A stretch of DNA of 64,000 bases from Sipunculus nudus. Taxonomy: Eukaryota > Annelida > Sipuncula > Golfingiida > Sipunculidae. The stretch covers positions 10,881,676 through 10,945,675 of the forward strand of contig CM049311.1 in assembly GCA_026874595.1 (NCBI GenBank), read 5' to 3'. The position numbers and the translations under genes were made by a program. How positions within the stretch are numbered: the stretch's first letter is position 1; every line of letters starts with the position of its first letter. The notes beneath the pieces are model-generated. The model made no database searches. It worked only from the letters and a program-made list of their open reading frames with translations, and was not told the origin of the DNA. Shown one piece after another: positions 1 through 20,300 of this stretch.

Positions 1-22
1 GTTCAGCACCTATATACTTCTA

Positions 23-129
<107 letters not shown>

Positions 130-509
130 GGTTCAATACATCACAGTGAAAGTGCTCTACCGTACGGGGAGCATTAATAATATTATACTATGTGTATAGT
201 TAGCTTGATTTCATGAAGTACTACAGTACTGTTTCGTGGGTTCAGCTTGCTAGCCGGTCCACTCCTGAAATGATAATGTGTGACTTTAGTCCGTTTAAAT
301 TAGCTTGCACTGTGGTCAATCCCAAAGCTATCTATCATTCGTTGTAGAAGCGGAAGGATACTGTTTTGTTCAGGACCGTCGAGCCGATCCTGTGTGTTTC
401 CAACAATTGCCGTTGGTGGCGCTGCTGACGGAATCCCAGGCACGCTTCGTCCAGCGAACTGCGTCACTAAAGGACAATCCCCATTAGTTTGCTGTTGTCT
501 GTTCGAGCC

Positions 510-720
510 CTGCGTTGGCCCGAACCCGCCCCGCGGGCTGCGGGGGCCCGCAACTGTCCCGCCCCGCTTGCCCCCGCGGGCTGACTTTTTCAGTTTTTTG
601 TGGGGCAGGGCGGGCCAAAAAAAATTCTCTGCGGGCGGGGTGGGTGCGAGCTAAAATGTGGGACTTGCAGGGCGGGACGGGTTACATGATATTTTAGTGC
701 GGGTTTCTGCGGGCCGAAAA
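510..720. repeat. GC-rich low-complexity segment
   Basis: GCCCGCCCCGCGGGCTGCGGG-like words on both strands in an otherwise AT-rich region. The frames at 394-697 come from it. It is probably a transposon fragment; no gene was recognised. Confidence 0.5.
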
Positions 721-2471
721 CATTGTAATTTAGTGAGAAGATGATCTCATTTACTTAAATGTAAAGCACTGCAGGTCTGTTTACGTTCCTTCGGTTATTT
801 AATTTTTTGAATTACCAATTGCACTTGTGAGATATTAATTCCCTGAATTTTGAGATAGATTCATCTTAGCAGAGACCACTTATACCAATATTGCACAAAT
901 GTACGAGGTAAAAGCGTTGCATAATTATAGACTGTTCAGCACTGTAGGCCTATACTAGTCGCCAGTCTAAAATATTACGTAACATGGCTGAGGGTAGAGC
1001 ACCAGGATCATGCCTGTGATTTTGTAATAGTCACAGCATGGGGTGCATCTGCCTCTGTCACCAGCTGAATATAGCTTTACATAAGTCGAAAAGACTGAGG
1101 TGTGCTAATCCTGGATGAGCCAATGTACACTGGCTAGTTTAGAGGACTGCATTGGAAAAGCGGAATGAGATAACGAGCATGGGGCTCATTTGATATCTAT
1201 TTTTGTGTACACAACCATGACAAAGAGCTGACTCCCTCTGTAGTTCCATCCCCTTTCAGCTAATTTAGCTGATTATTGCTGGACAGGATTAAGCTCTTTG
1301 TCAAATAGAAGGGGTGAACTGTGGTGAGCAAGTACGTACTGTCCTCCAGCTACTGCAGCTAGTGATGAATAGTGTAACTCTAGGCATACAAACTTAATGG
1401 AAACTGATTGTTTTATACTTAAGTTTTATTTAATGAGCTTTATTGTCTGTACTCGATATGTATTCGTCGCTTGACCTCGTACACCTGTTAATTGCTCCAA
1501 AATACTCATCTGGTTTGCCTCATTAAATGACACTCATCCAAACAACTGAAGGTGTGAAATCAACGGCGGTCACTCAGGTGTTGACAACTGTCCCCAAACA
1601 ACTCAAGGGTGTTAAATCATTAATTTAGTGGCACAATAAGCATCCATAAGCAGTGAGGCGTGACATGTTGTAAACACAGACGCGGTCAGGTCAGCCGAGT
1701 CCAATCGATAACATCCCGGCTTTACGAGCTAGAATCAGGTGTTGGCGTATGATCAAGGGAATGTGGCACTTTTGAGTGAAAAAAGCACCTGGCGGATGGC
1801 GGATAGCGAGGCTGGCTAATGAACGAGGTAAATAAGTAGAAAGGAAATCGGGACTTTGTCATTTGTTGGCGGTAGGCGAGGTTGGCGGATAAACATGGGG
1901 CGAATGAAAGATGTTAGACTGTACCTTTATAGTAAATATACGGACTTATACATACAATAAAACAGCAGAGGTACATGCGAATTGGCAAGAAACATACATA
2001 ATTACATCACATCATTATATTTATTAATATCATGGCCCCATGGCATAACTGGGAATTACTACTAATAACGTTGCGCCATAGCCAAGGTAGGCATTATTAT
2101 CAATTACGAGGCCCCGTGGCCTAACTTGGCCTTATAACTTATAATGTGCCGTAACGGCCGAAAAGGGCATAACAACGTAACTAACGTTCCTAGAAAATGA
2201 TAACCAATTTTCATATAATTATTCACACAGAATTACATTTTAATAATTAACGAATAGATAACACGCTCACCTGACATAAGCATACAGAAGCACATATGAA
2301 GAACGTGTTATCCTCAAGTTCGAATGCAAGAGTGGCTTCACCTGACATTCGAACGCTTATGGATGCCGGCCATGAAAACGGAAGTACATAACGGACTACC
2401 AACTGAAGAGTGAACAGGTACTGGAATAATGCTGGCCTATGAACGAAAGCAGATATATGTACATGCTCCCG

Positions 2472-2502
<31 letters not shown>

Positions 2503-2560
2503 TGCATATGTTTCCAAACGCACATGTATGTTTATATGTATATATGTTATTGTATATATT
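721..2560. other. Intergenic, no gene seen
   Basis: Unique-looking AT-rich sequence with a (CA)n run at 2474-2500 and GGC-rich words around 1785-1890 (GGCGGATGGCGGATAGCGAGG). No exon with splice signals was found. Confidence 0.5.
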
Positions 2561-2575
2561 GTTACTGGGTTACAT

Positions 2576-2990
2576 AAAAGCGGACCGAACTGTCTCGCTA
2601 GTTAAGCTTGCTTTGCTAGCGAAGCGGTTGGTTCGCCGGACTTGTGCGCCACCGACCTGGGTTCACTCCCGGATCGGCCCAGGATTTTCCCCTCAACAAT
2701 TTGCCTTCGTAACAAAATGGGGGCTCGTCTAACGTGACGGTTCACTTTGTGGCCCAGGGAATAAGCTCACCAAAGTGTGACTCCTGGGATAATTAGTCTT
2801 GTTCTGATAGCAGAACGCTCTTAAGAGGGGGTGTGTTTCGGGGTGATATAAAATCGGACCGAACTGGTGAAGCTTGATTTGCTAGCAAAGCGGTTGGTTC
2901 GCCGGACTTGTGCGCCACCGGCCTGGGTTCCACTCCCCGATCGGCCCAGGATTTTTCCCCTCAATAATTTGCCTTCGTAACAATATGTAT
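2576..2990 (+). mobile_element. tRNA-derived SINE-like repeat, two copies in tandem
   Basis: Two direct copies (2576-2850 and 2851-2987) share the head CGGACCGAACTG and tail GCCTTCGTAACAA. The first has an A-box-like TAGCGAAGCGG (2617-2627) and a B-box-like GGGTTCACTCCC (2659-2670), a tRNA-like spacing. The second copy lacks the 3' body found after the first. It lies just upstream of gene A. Confidence 0.6.
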
Positions 2991-3006
2991 ATAAACACAT
3001 GCATAA

Positions 3007-3038
<32 letters not shown>

Positions 3039-3177
3039 GCATAGATTCATATCTACTTTTACATGGTACATACATGTTTGCAGATACATAATGATATACT
3101 TACAGTGAAGCAGACAGACAAAATAGTCATACTCTAATCCTCTCACGCGAAGAGGCGAGTGTGATAAGAGTTATGCG

Positions 3178-3224
3178 TATTCTTGCAGAAAACAGTATCA
3201 AACAGAGGAAAATCCTGAGGACCA
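3178..3224 (+). promoter_or_regulatory. Likely 5'-UTR splice acceptor and leader of gene A
   Basis: A pyrimidine-rich stretch ending in CAG (AG at 3187-3188) lies 36 bp before the chosen ATG. Locus B keeps the same sequence before its own ATG (AG at 20657-20658), and gene C has TTTCAG at 38651-38656. The simplest reading is an upstream non-coding exon for each copy, so the true promoters lie further upstream and were not located. Confidence 0.45.
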
Positions 3225-10254
<7,030 letters not shown>

Positions 10255-10400
10255 ATATACCGGAACACGGTTCATCTGTTTGTGATTCCTTGAAAGGATG
10301 CGGGTTTAGAATTTATTTGCGTTAAAATGAATTTACAGGGAACTGAATATTAAAACTGTCTTAGTCGTTTGGCTTCATTGGGATGGTTAACGTTTATTGA

Positions 10401-10406
10401 AATAAA
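10401..10406 (+). terminator. Candidate polyadenylation signal of gene A
   Basis: AATAAA about 147 nt after the stop codon; a weaker ATTAAA is at 10349-10354. It is the first canonical hexamer downstream of gene A. Confidence 0.5.
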
Positions 10407-10982
10407 TATCAGTGATGTTACTTTCAGCTCTGTCATGTATATGCAGCATTAATGCGTCTTAGACAGACTATGCTGCGCATTACTTGCACAAAAGAAGAGA
10501 AGATTTAGACTTCTTAGGCAATGGCAAATCTTCATAAAAGGTAGGGTATACAGCGAGTGTTCCCGACAAGTGCCATTTTTTATTTTGCAAAGAGAAAAAG
10601 AAAAAAAAGCCGAAAGGTTAGATTTGTTTACTTCACTTTTACTTTTACTAATTCTTTTCTATAAAAATGTCAATTCTAGTCAATTTTAGTCAACTTGATT
10701 CTGTCGACGTACGCATTTAAGTTTGAAGATTGTATCGAGCAAGAATAATTTTGCTGCCATCTTAATTCAAGCACGATAATGAATACATTTTATCAGCTGC
10801 ATGGCGATCAATTTAAATCGAAGATATCAGATTATGAAAAAGCTGCTCTCTGAAATATCAAGAGACCATAGTAAAACCACGTGTGGTACGGAGAAGCCTG
10901 TTGAATTGTGAATGTTGTGAACGTTTCAGCGGGTGAATAGCATGAAGCTTTACCCACAGACAAATAATTTGTGGGCCAATAC

Positions 10983-11145
10983 AGAAGCGGGTCAGACCTC
11001 CCCCCCCCCCTTTTAGCCGCCGCAACCTTTTTTAAAATAGTTTAAGACCAATTTTTGGGACCTGGACCCCCCTTTTCGGAAGTGTGGACCTTTTTCGGTT
11101 TTGTCATTACACCTCCTGGGTTGGACCCCTCCCTTTTATTCTAGA
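10983..11145. mobile_element. Diverged poly-C/G element related to the GCGGATCC MITE
   Basis: Starts AGCGGGTCAGACC followed by a C run. It has a similar interior (GACCAATTTTNGGACC, TTTTGTCATTACACCTCCTGG) to the copies at 8166 and 15120, but the ends are eroded. Confidence 0.4.
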
Positions 11146-11192
11146 AGCAAAGTGAGAAACGGTGTCTTTTTAAGGTTATTGTTCACCCCATC

Positions 11193-12251
11193 GCCTAGAA
11201 AATTTTCATTGGCACCAGGTTTCAGCTAAACTGAAATTTATTGTCAGGGTGGATGCAAGTGCGAAAAGTTATTGCATTTTTGTGACAGCAAGTTTTTATA
11301 CGTACTCTGGCGATGGAAATTTATAAATCTGTGAACCAGGGATGGTTGTAGGGGTTATAAAAATCTCTGCAACTTCTTGGGTATTAATGTATTTCAAGAA
11401 AATGACCCTCATTTGAGAGAGTAAGAATTTTGCTTGGACCTCAAATCATGTCTGAAGATATTTTGTGAAAGGTCAAGGTCAGAGGGGTTAACAAGTCCAT
11501 GGTACTTAATTTTCTTGAAAGATTGTGTTTCCTTATTACCTTTCTTGAGTGAAAAGTTTTACCCAAGCTGTCCATTTAAGATTCGTATACTTATTATTAG
11601 TATTAATGGCTAACTATAGTTCTCTGGTTTATTTTCAGGGCAGAATCAAGTGGAAAAAGTGGTGGGATTTTTTTGTGACAACATGTGTTTATACACCATC
11701 CCGGCTATGAAAATCTGCAATGAACATGGCTATAACATATATTAATAAGTATTTAACATACTGCAACATATTACCCTTCATATAAAAGTAGGAATTTTTC
11801 TTTTTACTAATCTCTTTTGTGAAAGGTCAAGTCACAGGGGTCGACGAGTGCATGAAAATTATCATTAATAATTTTGTTTCTTTATACTACCCTTCTTGAG
11901 GGAAGAATTTGATTCAAGCTATCCATTTAAGACTCATAAATCTTTTTTGGTATCACTGGTCAGCTGCAGCTCTCCGGATTGTTATAGAGGTAGAAGTAAG
12001 CAAAGTACTACTCTTTCAAATGAAGGGTGATTTGTTGTAATATATCAAATACTTGAGAAATTACAGAGATTTTTATTACACCTACCCCCTCCTGGATACA
12101 CAGATTGATACATTTGCATCGCCGGAGTACTGTATAAAAACATGCGGTCAAAAAAAAAAAGAAATTGCACCACTATTCGCACTTGCATCATCCCTGTTTA
12201 TTAACCAGGGAAGTTTATCTGAAACCTGGTACCAATGGAAATATTCTAGGC
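11193..12251. repeat. Foldback block: about 240-bp inverted arms, 1.06 kb overall
   Basis: The left arm (11193-11424) and right arm (12008-12251) are inverted copies with visible but imperfect identity. For example, GCCTAGAA..GGCACCAGGTTTCAG on the left faces CTGAAACCTGGTACC..TTCTAGGC on the right. Between and overlapping the arms is a direct repeat of about 355 bp starting GTGAAAGGTCAAG at about 11468 and 11821. The reading frame at 12053-12412 lies on the right arm and is not considered a gene. Confidence 0.75.
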
Positions 12252-12775
12252 TAAGGGTCGAGCATTTCGGCCTGAAACCTCTTCTTGCTCCTAGACTATT
12301 TCCTAAACTATGGATCCTGCACGGATCCTGCTTTATCAAAATGGCGCGACGAAATCTATTACTGTCATATCGATTAAGGCCAGAAGTCCGTTTAAAGAAA
12401 TCTGAACGGTGAAGTGTGTTCCGTTTGTGATACAGTGAGTTATATGGATCCTTTGTCGCCGTTCCGAATTCTGAATGTAACTCGTTTGCATGGCAGTAGA
12501 CCACATGTTCGCTTTGCTATTTTACTTATTTCCTCTTGACTGGTACAACGTGGGCTATGGAGATTTTCATATTTAAACAAAAGACCTACAGGCCTAATGC
12601 GAACCTGTGCAATGGGACTGTTTAATTACATGCGTAACATATATATATGAACAATGCAAGTACTAAACATTTTGAACAAGAAACAATTACACAAACATCA
12701 CTGCTGAAATTCTGGCATGGGTGCACACAACACAAAAATGATTGTAGCTGGCACCACCATTCATGTATACAACAA

Positions 12776-12778
<3 letters not shown>

Positions 12779-12838
<60 letters not shown>
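12779..12838. repeat. (TA)n microsatellite
   Basis: Uninterrupted TA dinucleotides; frames across it are artefacts. Confidence 0.95.
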
Positions 12839-12842
<4 letters not shown>

Positions 12843-13139
12843 TGCCCAATTTCAGACTGACATGTGAAACCCCTCAAGCAAAATAAGCAGAAACATACAC
12901 TGTGCAAAAAATATTACAGGTGGTGGTATCAGTCTTGTACACGATAAAGCTGTCCGATATGTATAAATATGCCCAATTTTAGGCTGATGTATCAAATTCA
13001 ATATCAATATCAAATTAGAAATAAGCAGGCGCATACACTGTGCAAAAGTCATTGTGGGTCGCAACACGTGTTTTGTGAATAAGAAAGCTATCAAAGACGC
13101 ATAGACAGGTCAAAATATAGTGCCAATACATCAAACTTC

Positions 13140-13480
13140 CCTTGAGTTTGATTCACTGAGCTGACAAGGCTTAGGTGAGACAGGCAGTTGCCCCGAGTGA
13201 ACTGTGACAAATTGCTGACTCAAGCTACTTCACTGAGTGAACCCTTTGACCTGCACCTGGATAGACTGAGTGAACTTTTGACCTGTACCGGGCTGCACTG
13301 AGTGAACTCTTGACCTGTTGCATAATCTGACACAGTTGGCAGTCTACCAAAGATATAAATAGATCTAGGCTGAACTTTGGTGCCAAATCTGATGCACTGG
13401 GGAGTCTGTCAAAGCTATAAATAGAATGCATCTACTGTACTGAGTGAACTCTTGACCTATACCTGGCTGCACTTCTTCCA
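13140..13480. repeat. Diverged tandem repeat with CACTGAGTGAACTCTTGACC unit
   Basis: About five imperfect copies of a unit of roughly 50 bp containing ACTGAGTGAAC and TTGACCTG(T/C)ACC, in places interrupted by a CCAAAG(A/C)TATAAATAG word. Confidence 0.6.
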
Positions 13481-14204
13481 ATCCTGGCACTATGCCAAAG
13501 CTATTAATATAGCTGAAATCATCTCGGCTAATGGCCAACATCCAGGTACTGGCAAATCTTGGCTATCTGCCCATGGTAAACCAAGTGCTGCCGTCTGTAC
13601 ACAAAATTAGTCCATACTTGAAATAATTTTGAAATAAATTTTCCCTACAAAAATGCTTTTCAGTTGAATTTTTAAGAAAAAAGAAATCAGGAATATATAA
13701 AAAAAATTATTACAGATGCATACTGAAAGCAAAATTATAATACAGATACATCTCACTGATGGCAATTTTTGAACCGAGTATGGATACCAATTATTTATAA
13801 TCCATGTACAGCCGTCTTTATATAGACACAGAGAGCTAAAAATACATGACTGTAACATTGCCTGATATAATGAATAATTTAAATCATAAATCTTATTTTT
13901 TAAAAAGCTTTTAAAAAACATTCTTTTCAATATTAACTACAGATAACCTGAAATCTAAATGTCTAGTGGCACGATGTAATATATGCTGATAAACTGGTGC
14001 CAGAATAGATGTAACTGCTTCACACAGCTAACATATATAGTAAAATGACTCAATCTCCATAGTTTATCAAAAATCATACATGTAAAACCAGAAGAAAATT
14101 ATTATATGAATTATTGTGGGGATTATTCTTGTAAAATAGCTTCAGTGGCGTCAGTCAAAAACGTTTTGCAGGTTTATAACTCATACAGGAAGATACAGCA
14201 AAGT

Positions 14205-14490
14205 GGCTAAGTTCAGCTTCCCGTAACTCAGCCAAATAGCACTGAACCAAAACCATTTGAAAAAAACTTGAATTAGCAACATCTGAGAATAATTACTGTC
14301 AGATATGACTCATGTGACCAACATTGGCATAAAAACTGGTGATGATTGCACCAGCCATTTCTGAGACTGAAATTTTAGTGTGCTTTTTATGGACAGATGA
14401 TTAAGTGCAACTTCCTGTAACTCGGTCAAAAATCACCGAACTAGAACAATTCAAAATAACTTGAGAGAGACTGTTTCTGGAATTATTTCT
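14205..14490. repeat. Two-copy repeat of about 194 bp
   Basis: TTCCCGTAACTCAGCCAAA at 14218 recurs as TTCCTGTAACTCGGTCAAA at about 14412, with parallel downstream words. The block ends near 14710 with GACGCACGACGGACCACG, a motif seen at the edge of several repeat families here. Confidence 0.5.
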
Positions 14491-15119
14491 GTGAAATATG
14501 GACAATTTGGCTGGACGGTTTCGTTGAAGATTTTTTAAAGGTTTTTAAGCTTTTCCCCTGTAAAATCTAATTAAATGCAGATAGCCAAAAAATAAATAAA
14601 ATTCGATAGAGTTTTATAGATGACTAATTTTTTTGCATAAAGTTTGGTGATGCTAGCTGTTTTCGAGATAGTATGGGTTAACGTACAACTGACGCACTGA
14701 CGCACGACGGACCACGCCGCCCAATCGCATGAACTCACAGGTTCGCTACAAATGATAACCATTGAAGAATGTTACTCTCAATCAAAGCATATAAACAAAG
14801 GACTGCTTCTGAACGGATTCGGTGAATAGACCTCCAGATTATAAAAATCATTCTCTATTAGGATTCTAGCCGCGGAAGGCTGTAGAATTCCGTCATGTGG
14901 ATAAAAAAATTAAATCATATGAAAAAAATCGAAGAAATCTGAAGTTTCAGAAGCTTGCCTAGATATACCTGATTTTTTAACCTGAATTTTAAGTTCTAAT
15001 AAAATAATACCTATTCATAGAATTAATGTTAATGGGTGAAAACAGGTGTTTTAAGAAAGGAATGGGCAGATTTGGTTATAATTACGTGAAATAGATATAT
15101 AGTTCTGCATGTCTTCATC

Positions 15120-15302
15120 AGGCGCGGATCTAGGGGGGTCTCATCCCCCCCCCCCTCATCCCCGCTCTCAACCACCAACCTTTTTTAGACCAATTTTAAA
15201 CCATGAAAGGTATTTATTTCTCGAAATAATAATCGACAATGACGCCCATTGCCCCCTCCCCCCCCCCCCCCACCCCCTGCAAAAATCCTGGATCCGCGCC
15301 TG
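15120..15302. mobile_element. Small MITE with CAGGCGCGGATC ends and poly-C/G core
   Basis: The inverted ends CAGGCGCGGATCTAGG and CCTGGATCCGCGCCTG enclose C-rich tracts. A relative lies at 8169-8270 (GCGGATCC...GGATCCGC with G runs), and more diverged ones are near 10985-11130 and 32909-32950. Confidence 0.65.
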
Positions 15303-16408
15303 TTCATTACCCTTAACATATGCTGCATTAAGACAAAACATAACAGAAGAAACATATCCTCGGTACAATGTCTCGTACAGGACTCACAAAAATTTATTTT
15401 TATCGTTTCAGCTAAGGCATATTTAACTACATGGTTTTAGTGTATAGTGTTTTATCTGCATGAAAATTGAGTGTGCTTAATAACTGTCTGCCCTATGTGA
15501 TCTATCGTACCTTGGTGTTAGGAAAATATAAAGACTATACTACAGATGATTAAACAAATACTAAACAGAATATGTATATGCCCCATAAAACCCTTCCGTT
15601 GAACAGACTTTCTGAAAATAAACCTTTTCACAATAGCAACTGGAGTTATGCGGGCCCAGTTTCCCTACGTACCTTCATATTGATAGTGCTAACGCCGAAC
15701 ATCGCCCCCTCCCAACCCTCCCGCGCGCCATCTTTCTGGCGAGTCTCCGAGTTGCCAGGTACAATTCAAAAACACAGATCCCTTCAAAACATATTCCATG
15801 TTGCGTTCCCAGGGACCGCCAATGACAAACATAGTGGGAACACCTGTGATGTGATATCTTTGTCTTGTTGTTCAGGGACAAATATACTAAAGAATTCCGC
15901 TTTACCGGGCCTAGACGTCTGTACCTGTATTATATTACACACAGTGTATTCGTAGACGTAGGCCTACACATTACCGAAAAATCAAGATGTAATCATATTG
16001 ATACGGTATGTTTACACTTTGTTTTGATATTCAGATTTTTCTATAGATTTCTTGATTTCTTATTATATATCATTTCATGCTATTATATAAACATGTGCAC
16101 AAATATGGAGTATGTGTGTGAGAAAAATATTTTAAAGAATGATAACGGTGATATTAATAACAAATGTGTGTTATAAATTTTTCTGTTCATTACACAAACG
16201 CACACGCCATTAGGCCAGGCTGAATATCACGATGAAGCTTCCATGTTTAACACAAGCAACACTTTCATAGGAGCCATTCTTAAATGTTAAACTTTTTTGT
16301 TTATCATTCCACCTTCTTGTAAGACGTGTCTTTATACTTCAACTGATCCCCTAAATCAAACCTGCCTACATCGACACACTTTTAATTCCGAGGAAACTTG
16401 CTCTCTCT

Positions 16409-16443
<35 letters not shown>

Positions 16444-16693
16444 TGGTGTTGGTAAAGCGCTGTGGAAAAATTCTGAAACTTCTGAAAACTTAATTCATTT
16501 TCTGACAGAAAAAAATTGTTGTGTTTATTGTGAAAATACTGTCAGCTATTCCATTAGCACTAACTGGGTGACGGATACGCGTTTGGACACTCAACTCTGC
16601 TGCCTTGGATATTTTACTTTAGAAAATATGACCTGATTCCATCGGAGGACATCAGGTATCTTTTTAAAACAGGGGAAACAATTAAGAACTATG

Positions 16694-16928
16694 TACAATA
16701 TAACTTCGAATTTCCGTATCTTTTTTTCCGAAAATTTGTTTTTCCGAAATTTAAATTGAGGAACCGAAATATACCTATATCAACCGAAATGAAGAAAAAA
16801 GACATTCCTGTGGTATCAGCTAGTATAATATACGTATTAAAAAATTGTATTCCTCGCATATCCGTTACCGCAAATATCCGAATATATGTTTGCCCCCAGT
16901 GTATTCGGATATTCGAGGTTCTACTGTA
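16694..16928. mobile_element. Tigger-like MITE, about 231 bp
   Basis: The right end, ATTCGAGGTTCTACTG followed by TA, is the inverse of the common pogo/Tigger terminus CAGTAGAACCTCGAAT. The left end, TA-CAATATAACTTCGAA, is a diverged match. There is no coding capacity. Confidence 0.6.
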
Positions 16929-17809
16929 TTTATATTATGGAATATATCTATGACTAGTTTCTGCCGCAGAATATTACGTCTTTCGTTACAATGTACACAT
17001 ACATTGGGACATGGTTGAAAATACTTTTTTTTGGATCAACATCGCATTTGCAACTTAAAAAAAACAATATTTATTTGATTATATTTTTAAACACTTGTAC
17101 ACTGTTTCAGCGGTATCAGTTAAAACATAATTAGAATTACACATGATATAACTGATTATATCAACGATGCCTATCCCTAAGCCCTTCCCTGATTTAATTA
17201 TATGTCTTTAAGTAAGTCTGGATAATGCCACTGTGGGATCTGGGTCTAGATTTATCGGTTCAGTGGTTGGTAGCTTGGTAGAGCACACAATAGAACACTC
17301 GTCAACAGGCTTCATATCTGATATTAGCGCATCATCGAGGAATACAAGACATAATATACGGCCGGATATGTTTAGATGCATATCGATTTTTTTTTCATAT
17401 TGGGATAGGTGACCTTAGGAAGCATGTTATAAAGGTTAAAATGTATGTATGTTCCTAGAATATTGGGCTCCCATCGCTGAGTATCAGTGACTTTACGTTG
17501 TGCTTTCATGTATTGCTCTTGCCTGGAGTCGTCTTGCGTTTCATGGCTACCTGGTATTTTTCTCTTCTAGTGTATACCTCTGACATTAAGTAGCAACAGG
17601 TGCGAGGTCTGTGCGGCTGTTCCGCTTGTCGCTGCTCCACAGGCAGTATTAATGACGGTTTATCCTTGATAACTTTTTCTTATTTATGAGTTGTTCTTGT
17701 GTCTGCAGGCAACGAAGCACACGGGAAATGAACATAGTATGTTTATTAGCGCTAAAAATATGTAAATACAAAAGCCTACCTTCGTAAGCAACTATAACTT
17801 CACTCATTT

Positions 17810-18310
17810 AAATCAGACCACTTCACTTGTAGCCGTGTATATGACAGCAATTTATACTAGACTGGTAAGCTTACTTGAGTCGAGACACGATTCATACGGG
17901 AAATGCACTGCAGCGGCCATCCATCCTATTGCATTGATGTCAAAGTAAACAACTGGTTACCATCGGCTACGAGTGGTGAAATGACACAAAACAACACGTG
18001 AGTTCACTAAAGAAACATGTATATCTTTTGTAACAAGTAATTTCCTGTGTCGCGTACAAGTAGTTTATCGTCATTCAACATTCAACAAACATGTAGCATT
18101 TACCAATATGCTGATTTACAGCGGAATTTTTCTCGCACATGGTGGGTGGTGTTAGAAAGTAAACAAATATACCTAACGATGGGTCCGGTTTATTTTAAGT
18201 GACAGCGTACCTGTAGGGCATGAGGCGTTGTAAAAATTGATGAAAATATTTGCATCCACATTGCGGTTCTCGTCATTATGAACATTGCACTCGGATATCT
18301 CTGTAGATTC
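17810..18310. repeat. Interspersed or duplicated block related to 33780-34330
   Basis: Shared words include CTTGAGTCG, TTTCCTGTNTCGCGTACAA, ATTCAACAAACATG and TTTACCAATATGCTGA, in the same order. The block lies 2.4 kb upstream of locus B; its partner lies 4.4 kb upstream of gene C. Confidence 0.55.
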
Positions 18311-18959
18311 TTATTTCAGGAGGTCCAGTCGGCGCTATACTTAATTGGCACTGGAGTGCTGGTAGTATAAGGAAGACTAACAGGAAAACCTGCCACATGG
18401 AAAACAGTTTAGTCCAGCATTTGTCCGACATTTATAGTCTTGGTTCATATGTAGCGACATCTGACCGATGGACCCAGATAGAGTTTATATTGTCCAGGTT
18501 TGCTGTTCAATGATGTGCTTAGACCCAGACCGAGACCAAGGCATCCGAGACCAAGACGCCCAGTGACAAAGGTATCCGAGACCGACAAAAAGGCCTGAGA
18601 CCGAGTCCAGGCAATATGTTTAACAAACAGTCACCAGTTTTCTTTTACCAGAGTCAATGTTCCCATAAAATATCACTTAATAATCCATAAGCATTAGTGT
18701 TGTATCACTCCAGATAAACTAACATGCGATGTGGAAATGAACTCTCAGAAAAGAAATAATTATGCATTGAGCAAATCACGCATATATACATTGTATGGTG
18801 AATGCTTTATAAAATCGAAATTGGTTTCCACTTTGAAATTAAAATAGAAGGCTATCAAGACCAGAACCTCAAGGACCAAGATCGAGACAAAAAAGTGACC
18901 CATGGGTCATGACGCTCAGCTAAGTTTTACATGAGGTGAAAAATATTTGTTAAGGAACC

Positions 18960-20300
18960 TTGCATAATTGGTAGAATGACTTCCATATTGCTGAAAATCA
19001 TGTTTTATGCCAATTATCTTTTTAAAATTGTAACAGCAACCTTATTTGAGGTTTCCAAAAAAGATATTACTAGGAACTTCCTAGATGATAAGTTGGAAGT
19101 TTTTACGTCAAACTGCTATGACTTTGTTCATCTGACTTATAGGGTACTCAAATCATGCTGTTTCACATAACTCACAGAATAAAGGTCACGGTGACCTTAC
19201 TTTGGGTGTGAAAGGAGACATAACAATGACCTCTCTTTACATTTAAAAGGGATATCTAGATCAAACAGTGAAAAATTCTTACCTGTCTTACTTTCTGGGT
19301 GCGCTAAATTAGGTTTCTGCTCAAAGCTCACAGTGACCTAATTTCAGGATACAATTGAGACTTGCCAAGGACTTCCAGGGATGTCATATTAGGTGCTAGG
19401 TCTAACAGTTAAGTTTTGTGCCCTGTCTGTCTGGGTGCTCATAATTATGTTTTTGGCCTGTCGTTCACAGAATAAAGGTTATCATGACCTAATTTCAGGT
19501 TTCAATGAAAATTTGCTCAAGTCTTCCAAGGGAATTACATAAGAAGATTCTAGGGCTAACGGATACAAGTTGTGCGCATATGACATTCAGGGTGCTTAAT
19601 TCATGTTCCCCCCCCCCCCCAAACTGCTCACAGAATATAAGTCACAGTGACCATATTTCATATTTCAAAGGACATTTATCCAGGACCTCCCTGAAGGTCA
19701 GATTTGAAGATAATACGCCTAATGGTAACTATTTGTACCGAGTCTGATTCTTAAGGTGCACAGAATCATGTTTGCAACCAGTAGCTCGCAGAATATAGGT
19801 CACCATTCCAAGGGGAATTGTCTAGGACCTCCCTGGAAGTGAGAAGTTTCTAGGTCTGACGGTTACAGTTTGTGCCCTGGTAACGTTCGGACTTTTTCAT
19901 TCTAAGGTCTCAAAAATAGAGAAAAAATATGCGTAGAAATCAAGAAATAAAAAATACAGGTGACACTCCAGGATCATTAAGCATGGAAAGAATCATGGCA
20001 ATCAATGCATTAGTTTTTCAGTTAATGGAGTTTTTGTATCAAAGTTTTGATAATTCTGGGGGTGCGTGCGATCCCCCTTGCTCGGAAAATATAGGTCGCA
20101 GTGACCTCATTTCAGGTTTCCTAGGGAACTTTTTATATACCTCCATGGATTTTCAGTGGTGTCTGGGCCCAACGGTTACGATCTGTGCCCTGTTAACGGA
20201 CAACCAGACGACCAAACCGCGCTTTGACGGCCGACGGACAAAGAGTGATTGCATAAGCTCAGATGACTTTCAGTCTGCTGGGTACACAATCAGATCGTCT
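18960..20300 (+). repeat. Diverged tandem repeats ending in an ACGGACAAAG motif
   Basis: Repeated blocks built on CACAGAATAAAGGTCAC, TGACCTAATTTCAGGTTTC and CTAGGNCTAACGGTTA occur about every 150-300 bp. The end (20190-20290) matches, in inverse orientation, the start of the array at 25385-26870. It is non-coding; the frame at 19929-20369 belongs to it. Confidence 0.6.

Noticed and set aside
2461-2732. 97-aa frame upstream of gene A
   Set aside because: Spans a (CA)n run and the SINE-like repeat.
12053-12412. 119-aa and antisense 118-aa frames
   Set aside because: They lie on the right arm of an inverted repeat, have no domain and no splice context.
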